From: Lingula anatina
Taxonomy: Eukaryota; Brachiopoda; Lingulata; Lingulida; Lingulidae
Assembly: GCF_001039355.2 (NCBI RefSeq)
Contig: NW_019775575.1
Location: 124,001 to 188,000 of the forward strand
DNA: 64,000 nucleotides
Direction: 5' to 3'
The notes below the pieces were generated by a model, which did not search any database, had not been told where the DNA came from, and worked only from the letters and a program-made list of their open reading frames with translations. Both the position numbers and the translations under genes were made by a program. Positions within the stretch are counted from its first letter, which is position 1. Each line of letters begins with the position of its first letter. Of the stretch, positions 40,401 to 51,000 are shown in pieces.

Positions 40401-42925
40401 GTTCTCCAGGTGAGCACATTTGAGCATATTCTATTCAGATAACTTTACAGCGTAATATGCATATGCATTGCAAAGTAAAAGATAAAAGTGTGCCTTTTTG
40501 CAGTTTAAGCCCCCATTCCCATAGATATACCATTGGTGTTACAAAGATTTATTTAACTCTGTGTGGAAACTTGCTGAGTGCAGTCAGCTTAACTGAATGA
40601 CAGGCCTCCTGGCGTTGAGAAAAAACAAAAAAGCTGGGCCCAGTTTTATTAAGGACGTTTAGCACTAACCAGTGTTTAACTCTAACCAGACCTAACTGAC
40701 CTTAAAATAATTATTTAATCCAGTTAAACACTGGCCAGTTAACTAATTGGTTGTTTTCCATCAGAAGACTGTATATGAAACACAATTTAACCATCTTTTA
40801 GTTAATGGGTGTTAGGAGAATTTATCCACTGGTTAGGCTTATCCACTGGTTAGTGCTAAACGTCCTTTATAAAACTGGGCCCTGATGATTATGCAAGTAC
40901 ATTTGAAACCAGAGGAGGTGTGTCAACTTAAGCTGATTGCTATCAGCAAGAGTCCCCACAGAGTTGATGTTCTATCTTTGTAAGCCAATGGTGTCTATGG
41001 GAATGGGATCTTAAGCAATGCTTTCTACTTGTAGCATTTTGACACCATTCTTCGGTTATTATTGGAGCCATGCAACCAAAACTTGTTTAATGTTTTTGTC
41101 ACAAATTTATATTTTTATGATACTCTCAGATATGTTTCTATGTCAATTCTTCAATCTGCGTTAGTCTCCTTCATTTGAGAAATAGCAGCAGAAACCTGGA
41201 AATGGAAATTTAAAATATTGTAAAAAAAATGCTGCATATCAAAATTAGATATATAAACAACTGGCAACCCCTACAGTTCACTGTTGTTTGTTTCTATTAG
41301 GTTCCAATTTTCCAGGAAGTTTTTGAAAGTCAAGACTGTTCAAAATAAACTAATATTACTTGGATCTATTAGACACATAAATAAGATTTTCAAAACTTCC
41401 AAAATGATGATAACCTTAAAACACAAAGTCCAATTTATTCTTGTATTTGCAAATTAAAAGCAAAAAAAATCATTAATGGGATTAGGACGGTATTATAAAT
41501 TATCAGTTTATTTGCAGGAGTTGGAAGATATTGAATTAGACACAGGCCTAGCACTGAATGGGGCATTGGAGAGTCATGTGATGCTTATTCTTTCCAAGGT
41601 ACAGAAAAATTATTAATTATTGCGTTTTGTCAATTTCACAAAGAATGTAACTAGTGGATAAGAAAAAATCCTATTTCTCAAACAATCTGCACTAATTCAA
41701 GGAGTTTTGCTAATAACTAATACTCTATGATTTTGCCTCTGGCTAATGAAAGTTTTGAGGCAACACAGGTATACTGTTGGCTATTGTGCTGCAAGCTGTT
41801 GTGTTGAGTGTAAAAAATACAGTCCCTAAACAGGCCATTATCTAAAAAATGGTCAACTCTACCATTGATTTTTAGACTGTGATTATTGTGTTGAAAGCCG
41901 TGGAGGTAAAATATACCAGTCATTCAGTTTTAATATTCAATTGATTTGTTCAGGCAATGCTGTGGTGCAGCCTGCAATTAGTGTTAATTTGATGGAGTTT
42001 AGAGGCTTGTTTTTGAGAAAAGTTTTAATACTAATTATCTGCATTTTTGGACATTTTTACTTTAAATTCTAAAACTTGTGTATAATGTTGACAAACTTGC
42101 ATTTAAAAAAAGCACCAGCACTGAAACTTTTCTGCACTTTCAGAAAAGATTATAAATGATGAAAAGAGCAAAGTTCGAAAATGCACTTTTAAATCAATCT
42201 GAAGAGTACAAGCTTATGGAGGCAATGTCCTTTTAAAAGTTCTTAGGCTAACCCCAGGAGGCTACCCTTGTCAAGCAGCCATATTTGCAATAACCTGGAA
42301 ACGTTCCATTGGTTCCATCTCAGGACCAATTGCCAAGATTTAAATTCTGAAAATGTGTATATCTATTCTAAATGGAGTTATGCAGCAAAAGATTAACACT
42401 TGAAAAAAGCCAACTGCTAGTCTGAAAAGGACAGAGTATGCCTTTATGTGTTAAGTTGGCAGTCCTATGTTCTGTTGAGCTTTCCATGAGTGCTTTGCAC
42501 TTTCTGACATTGCTAGAGTCAAAGATTCAAAAGTAAATGGTGGTAGATGTGAAAGAGCGCATTCTCAACGAATTAAGCCAGGCTTTACAAAGCCGGTGAC
42601 CTAAAAATGGCGGACGTACATGAAAGAAAAACCGCCTAATCTTTTAATAGTCTCTCCGCCTCTCACAAGCCTCCCCACACGTCGTCCCTGCGGGGTACAG
42701 GAATTAAATCTCGGCTCCGAACATTAATATTTCCGTGAATATCTCTGGTGATATTATCTCCGTAGATAGTCGATTCATTGCTGCTCTACGGGCCAAATTA
42801 TTCCTTTTTCGTCTCTGTTTTCAAAGATAATAGAACAGAAGAGCTTTTTTTAGGTCACCGGCTTTGTAAAGCCTGGCTTAATTAGTTGAGAATGCGCTCA
42901 AAGACTATTAAAACTGGATATATTG

Positions 42926-42968
<43 letters not shown>

Positions 42969-45900
42969 TTTCCAATGTAGTTTCAGAAAAGTAAAAAAAG
43001 GATTTGAGGGAACAACAGATTAATGATATAAGAAAATGCAGCAATTTAAGCAGGTTGAGCAGCTCAGAAATGAAGTTGAAGTGGACTTTTGATTAAATTA
43101 TTTTCAGTCAGTCCTACAGGTGGCAAAAATAGATTATTTAAAATATGCTACAACTTCTGATTCAATTTTGCATGCGTCTTACATGCAAGGAATGCTCTGG
43201 GTTTTTCTCCACATGTTACAGATATCGTCACAAGCACATTTTACACAAAGAATTGGGCACTTGGGAATTCAGGTGCAGTGAGATGAAGGTGTATATGATT
43301 TTAAATTAAATATGTATTAGAAAATACATTGGTACCTGGCAAGTAAATGATGATGATGTTATTATTTTTTAATCAAATATGACCCGGATCATGTATTTTG
43401 TAGTTGTTACTAGTATGCTCACCTAAGCATGTCCTGATGGAAGCGGAAATCAATATTTTTGATATTTTAAAGGGAGCCTGCTAGATTAAAAGACTGAATA
43501 CAAATAGGACAGCTCGAAGGTAGAAAACAAAATATTTATGTAAGTCAAAAAGATCATATTTGATTTCATTATCTTTACTCCTTAGACCTACTTCTGCTTG
43601 CATGTACATGTATTTATGTGTTTAAAAATCCATACAGAATACTTTTGAAAGTAATGCTTGGAGAATAGTTTTTCAGTTTTAATTGGTCCATTTGGAATCC
43701 TTACTATATATTATTACTATTATCCCCCCTACCCCCCCCCCCCCAGGGGTTTCAAATTAAGTCATTCATTCCTTCATTCATTCATTCTCAATTTGATCAT
43801 CTTTTCCCGATCAAATATTAATTTAAGTTATAGTAATTGACTTATTTAGATGTTTAAAATCTATCCTCCCCCCCCCCCAAAAAAAAAAAATAATAATAAT
43901 AAAATAATTTTTAATTTGCCATGTGTAGATATACAGTAGTTGATGAGGGCATTTATGTTGTTCACAGATATATAAGAAGTAAAAAAAATAACTTACAAAT
44001 TTAATCATAAGGTTAATAAATGAAGTGTGTATTACATGCAATGGTCCTTGTAGATTTGATTAAAAAGTTAAATTACACACAGAACAATTGATGAAACCTT
44101 TATAAGACAATTTTGAGAAGCAATACGTAAATTCAGTGAAATAATCATCATATAATGATCTTTCACATGTAATAATTAGAGGTACATTTATTTTACACAG
44201 ATTTAGTTTTCCAATGCATTAAGTCTGTAAGCAGTAAAAAATGCAGAGTAAAAAAATGGAAGAATGTTTATTGAGATATCTGTCTGTCAAAAAGTGTAAA
44301 CAATGTAAGGAAGGTGCCTTTTATTGGAATTCTCAGCAAATTTCAAACTCACTTTTTACTGTGTTGCAGGCACATGTAAGTCCTTCAACTGACCTCATTT
44401 TGAAGAACCAATTGAGCTGTGAACAAGGTCCTATTTTTGTCATGTCACAAAAGAGCATAAGCAATTAAGGTCAGAACAATTAAGATCGCATTCACAACGA
44501 GTTGAGCCAGGCTTTACAAATCCTGGGGACTAAATATGGCGGACGTACATGAAAGAAAAACCCCCTAATCTTTTAATAGTCTCTCTGCCTCTCACACGCC
44601 TCCCCATGTGTCGTCCCAATGGAGCTGAGATTTAATGACTGTCCCCCCGCAGGGACGACATGTGGGGAGGCGTGTGAGAGGCGGAGAGACTATTAAAAGA
44701 TTAGGCGTTTTTTCTTTCATGTACGGCCGCCATATTTAGTCCCCAGGATTTGTAAAGCCGGGCTCAACTCGTTGTGAATGCGATCTAACTGTCCTGATAG
44801 CTGTCAGCTAGAGGCCTAGGGCCAGTGTCTGGGGTGGTTATGTAAGACTGGGTTCCCATACCTAGATCGATCTAACAGGATCAATCCATCTCCTAGAGGT
44901 TTCTCGTTTTAGCTCAAGGGGCTTAGATGTCTAGCACACCTACTGAAGCTGCTTAACAATAATTAATTACTGCCTAGCAGCTTCAGTAGGCATGACAGAC
45001 ATCTAAGCTGCTTAAGTTGATTGCAATTTAGCAATAATCCCCTAGGAGATAGATCGATCCACAGTCAGTACGATAGGGTCTGGGAATGGTCCCTAATACT
45101 AGGACCTACCTGGGTTCTAGTGAAAAATAATAACCAACATTTATTGCTAAGAGTCACAGCATAGACAGAGTGTCATGGAAATGGGTACAGAATTAGACAG
45201 AAAATATGTAGGAATATCTAGTGTAAAAATCACCCTGTGGCACTGGTAGAGGATACTTGGTTGGCACACTGAAAGAGAATAGGTAATTGAGAGAGACAAA
45301 CTTTATACTCAGGTGATTCTATCAAGTGGGAGATGGTGAGCAATCATGATCAGGAAGTGAGTTTTTCATCGAACAGCTAGCATGTGGTATAATAAGCAAA
45401 TTAATCAAATTGGAAATTAATTTTTTTGTCTGTGACATTATTATCAAATAGTGCAGGTACTCCTATATTAATTTTGGACTGAGACTTATTATGGTTACCA
45501 CCAATCAAAATAAACCTACTGAATAACATGCATTTCAGAGAGAATATTAAAATGAAATTGCATCGCCAAGCACCTTAAGATGTTGGTAATGAACTCTTTA
45601 CAGTAGTAAACCCATACGTTACCTGCCTGCCAAATGGTTTTTGAGCCAGGTCTAATGGCTATACTTTGGGGCATGGTGATTGATTTTACTTTTAACTGTA
45701 GTTATGTAAACCTTCAGAACTGTCCATGATGTCATTTAAGGGAACGTAGCTATCAGTTTCAGCACATTATACACACATCACCCTGACATAACAGAATGAA
45801 CATCTATCAGGGAAGATATGTATGCAGTGTTGCACAGCAGGGGTTTTGAAACTGATGTGCACTTGTAAATGGGTAATTGTCCAAGCAGAGCATCAGGCAT

Positions 45901-47962
45901 TTATTGATCATATAGCTGCTTGCCCACTATACCTTTAGTAGAGATGAGGGAATGGTAGAGAGAGGAGCAAGTGAGACACGGGGAGGGCTGGCATTTGCTT
46001 TCCACTTGTTGGTAGAATATAGGTAGAGATGGTACTTGTAATGCTCATTTTCACAGTGACGATTTCCATGTTAAACTTATTGGGGACCTTTGTGTGTGGT
46101 TTGCTCAACAGGCAATGGAGATAATGAAAATAAGATTTTAATTGTCACCTTTGAATTGTTTTAAACTTGGTTGGCTAAAGCTTGGAAGTAAGAAATCACT
46201 GTACAAATGTAATTAACACAGAGACATATCAAATAGAAGAAAAGTGAAGAAAGAAGAAAAAGGCAGAAAATTTCTGTGTGAACATTTGCCAGAAGTTTTT
46301 TTTATGTAATTGAATTATTAGTACGGAAATTTGTTCTGAAAGTACAAAAGTGAAAAGGGGCTATTGTGATTAAAATAATTTTTTTTATTTCAGTCCAATG
46401 AGCAGTACAAGCGCTATGAGGGCATTCTCCACCTGTGTAAGCAGCTTGATCCCAAAGTGGACATTGTCCACTTTGTGAAACACTTAAAACCACAGCCATT
46501 TGTGATAGACAGTGTACTACAGGAATTCCGCCCACCAGATCCCAACTCTGGGAACATCGAGGTAAAGAAAGTAATTACAAGTTGAATTGCCATCAGGTTG
46601 CCTTCAGGTCCTCGGGGGATTTCATTCAGTCTTGGCGGTTCAATTGCACATTCTGTAATATCTAAATGTGAGGCCTGAAGATTATAGAGGCATTGTGTGT
46701 TTATAAATGGCAGAACTGCAGAGAATGGTATGGGTTTTAGTTGAAGGATGCTGGAAGACACTGGGCATTAGAGTTCAAAAATGATCGAAATCAAATGTCA
46801 CTGACTGGTGTTTGTTTATTTAAAGGTAAAGCAACACAAGACCAGGGATAAAGATTTGAAATCTAATTTTGAATACTAATTAAAAATTGTCTACATCAAA
46901 AGAACATTCTCATCATTTTTTTTTTCAATTATGAGATAGAGAGTTTCTGATAAATTGAAAATTATTAAATTTGAAACAATTTAGAAACTCTTGCATTGTT
47001 GCTCTGGATATATATCTGCTTAATAAAACCAGAAATTCCATCCCAAAGCACAGACCTGAATGCTTATTAAGGTTTTGATCAAAGAAAAGAAGTAAATGCT
47101 GCCCTTTTTTATCAAGTTTCTTTGATCCTTTAATGATATCACATCACTGTCATGTACTCTCAAGATGCTTTGATGATCCTGAAGTAGCATGCAAGGGGGT
47201 CATTTTTGGACATCAGTTCCTATGGCAACCTAAGTTAATTATAGCCATTAGATGCAACTTTTGAGCACAGTCATAAATGTTAGCAGGAAATTGTTCACTT
47301 TCCTGCTTACAAATTCATAGAAATATCCATTTTTTTTGCTCTCCCAGCCATGGTCTTGTTTAAAAATAGATGCCACAATGTCATGATATTTCTCTTTTAA
47401 GGCTACAACTTGTGATTGAGAGATGCATTTGGGAATCCATGCCTAGAGTCACAATAAGTAATTTTCATGAATAAGTTGAGCATTTGACTTGAAATCAAAA
47501 GAAAGTTAGATAAAGCTGTATTGGAACATGAAAAGAAATATGAATAAATCAGATGTAAAATTTTGTCAAAAATGTATTCAAAGAAGAATTTTTAGTAACA
47601 TTTCCTGGCTAATGACACATCTACCTAATAAATCAAATAAATGCATTTTTCACACGATAATTCTATTACTTTCAATAGAACTGTATAATGTACCCTTCAT
47701 AACTGTACATATGAAATTTTCTGCCTAAATCCACAATTTTAATTCATGGTATTTAGTAAATTCATGGATTCAGCTCCTGTACCCTGATGTTCTCAGGTCA
47801 TGACATGACTTCTAGTTGACTGGCAGATGGTAATGGATCTGTCCGTCAGCATTCACTTTTGGCTCATCAGTCATTTTGATAAAAAACCAATACATGTGTT
47901 AACAACAAATTATACATATGAGGCAAGGTTAAGTTGGGACAGATTCTTAATGAAAAAGTTGC

Positions 47963-48008
<46 letters not shown>

Positions 48009-51000
48009 CATTCTGTATGTTATAATTTTAACCACACACACACACTTTCAAGTTGAAGAATACACATTGGTGACACAAGAAGTAATTGGTATAGATGTGA
48101 TGGACTGTTATTTTTCTGTATTAAGAAAACTGAGGAATTGTGACTACGGTAATGACTCGATCTTTTCAATGGGGGAAAACTGTGAATTTTACAGATACTG
48201 TATTTTTTAAGTCATCATTTCTTAAAATAAGGGCATTCCTTTTGAGTGGTTACAACAAAATTGAACAGCAGACTACCTTATTGTTCTTTTCTATGCATTA
48301 AAAGCACCACAAATGCTATATAAAAATATAATTTTTATGATTTTAAATTTATATCTGAAAGTTTGATATTTTTTGCTCATTGAAAATATCGAGTCAATAT
48401 GTATATATATACTGCTATTCAAAAACATAGTAACTGCTATTGGTACTACTAATTCTACTACAAGATGTAATATTTATGGAGTAATGGTTGTAAAATCTTG
48501 TGCAATAATTACTGAAGGAATTAATTTTATTGATTTCACAGAATCTACTTGATGATCAGTTAATTCTCAACAGAGGAACCCAAACAGTTCTCGATTCCAA
48601 ACAGAGTATTCTGGAGAAGCAAGCAGCCAACCTGTTGTCTGAGATCCAGTTCCAACAGGAATCCATCGCAACTCTCACAGAAGAATGCAAGAAGTAAGTA
48701 CGTAAGATGAGGATGAGGAAAAAGAGAATGGTGATGATGATGAGGAACAGATGACCAGGATAAAGATAACATAAAGCCTCCAGGACACATTTTTTTAAAG
48801 ACACATTACATATTTTTCATATTGCTTGGCATGCATCCTTTATTGGAGACAGTCAGCTAATACATTAAAAAAGTTTTTCCATAATGAGCATATTTGTTTT
48901 GTTTTTGAATTTGAAACTCAGTAGAAAATAATAATTAGGTTGAAAGTTGTTGATGACATAAGGGGAATTAATTGTTATTCATTATTTTGTACAAGAATGC
49001 TCGATTTGGTCTCTTTAACATCAAAATGTGACAAAATTCAGTATGACACTTATAACATTCCAAATTGTATGTTTCATCATTTAGAACTGAAAATTTATAA
49101 AATTAAACAGACTACATTTCTGTCCCCAGTGTAGGATATGTCCTCCTGCCTGGTCAGAACTTCAGTATTCACTTGATTGTACTTTAATGAAAGTAGGGTC
49201 TCCATACCTTTAAGCAGGTTTATTATAAGCAGGGCTAGTTGTTTGCAGCCTATAGATGAGCAAACCTACATATAGTATCCAATACTACTAAAATAGTTAT
49301 AATCCCTGCAGGTATCCTATTTTAGAAATGTGGAGAAAATTGTCTCTCTTTCTCTCTCCCTTACTCTCTCATTGATCCTATGTTTTCGACTTCTGAAAAT
49401 TAATTAGGCATGCACTGCATCTTTTAGAAATTGAATCCACAGGTAAAGATGTAGTTTGTTATGGAAATTCAGTTCATGATTCAATTCAAAAGAGAAAAAA
49501 AAATAACATTCAAACAGCTATGGGTCAGGTTCATGTAAGGAAACATCATCAGAAATGCTGTTCTTAAGTTATTGATGTCAGAATAGAAAGAGCATTAAAA
49601 ATTGGATGTCAGTGAATGAGATTAATACTACTCCAAAAATAACAGACCAAAAGAAAATTCTGGAACAAATCAGATTTGTTGCTCTATATATGACAGTTTA
49701 ATTTCAAAGATTTCCCCATTTACCACATAAATGAAAGGCAATTCCACCATCACTGGATAACCTGGGGTAAGTTCTGGCATTTAAGAGAACACCACTAATG
49801 GTGATCGGTGAGTGAATGGCATACTAAGAGATAGACACTTCATTGCCAACACTAGATAAGTTCCATTGGGAAAAAGTTACTTCATTGGTCATATGCAAGT
49901 TCAAACTTATTTTTGATATACTGGTCCTAACACAACACAGTTCTTGGAACTACATGGTAAACAAATTTTTTAAAAATGAATGAGAAAGAGAAAAAAATAT
50001 TATCCAGAATGTTTATTTGGCCAATGAATTTTGTTTTTCATCTTCATGATATTTATGATTCATAATTTCATAAAGAGTTGCAATAAAATATTCATAGCTA
50101 TTATATCTTTTTGTATGAAAAAATATCTGCTCTGTATATGAAACAAAACTAAATACTAAGTAAGGTCTTGAATCCTTCATAGCAGTCACAGTAATTATAG
50201 AACATGATTAATCATATCTAACCTTTAAGCTGAAACATCTCCCGATTCTTTACAAGTTGCTCTTTTCTGTTTCTGAATTAATAGTAATTACAGACCCAGA
50301 AAAGTAAGGTTTACCATGCTTTCTTGAGCAATGGTCAGGGAGGGCAATTTTTAAGCCCTTTTATTTGTATACGGTCCATTGAAATTTGCTGAAGGCCCTA
50401 GGCTTTTTTTATAGACTGGAACATTTGGTTCCCCCCCCTCTGAAGCTTAATGCTGCAGTATATTAAGGATCGTCTCACCTGTGTATCTAAGATTTGACCT
50501 AGAGCAATTCTCTTTACTTTCAACACAGTGCACTGCAAGAGCTGTAAAGCTTCTGGAAATGGGTTTGGGTTATCTGCCATTGAACAAAATTGAATAATTA
50601 ATGACATTTCTTGGAATGTGTCAGATTGCTTTTACAAATTAATCATTTGATTATGTTTACAAGATTTCATTTTTTGGCGAGATTTTTTCACCTAGTTTTT
50701 CTGTTAAGTTACTTCCTATCAAAGGATTAATAAAATCTCTTGCTTCAAGACTTAATTTAATTCAACAGGAACATGAAAAAGTGTTTCTGTACTTTCCTTG
50801 CTTTCAAAAATAATCACAAGCTTTCTTGGAAAGTTCATGTAGTTCAGGTACAGCTTTTGCTTCTTGTTCATCTCAGCCATAAATAATGGGGAGAGGCTAG
50901 AATTATGGCTGCAGTTGGAAGATAATGTCTGCTATTTGCCAATTTTTGTCTGGAAAATACTGTTGACATGAAAAAAAAACATTGTTTTAGCAACATCAAC

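Larger units (their letters stand above)
41599..46393 (+). other. 4.8-kb F-BAR intron with MITE cluster
   Basis: The intron between exons 6 and 7; phases join directly, so no missing exon is required. It holds two foldback MITEs, one TTAA-family MITE, a (CA)n tract at 42929-42966, C runs near 43733 and 43868, and AT-rich sequence. Confidence 0.7.
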
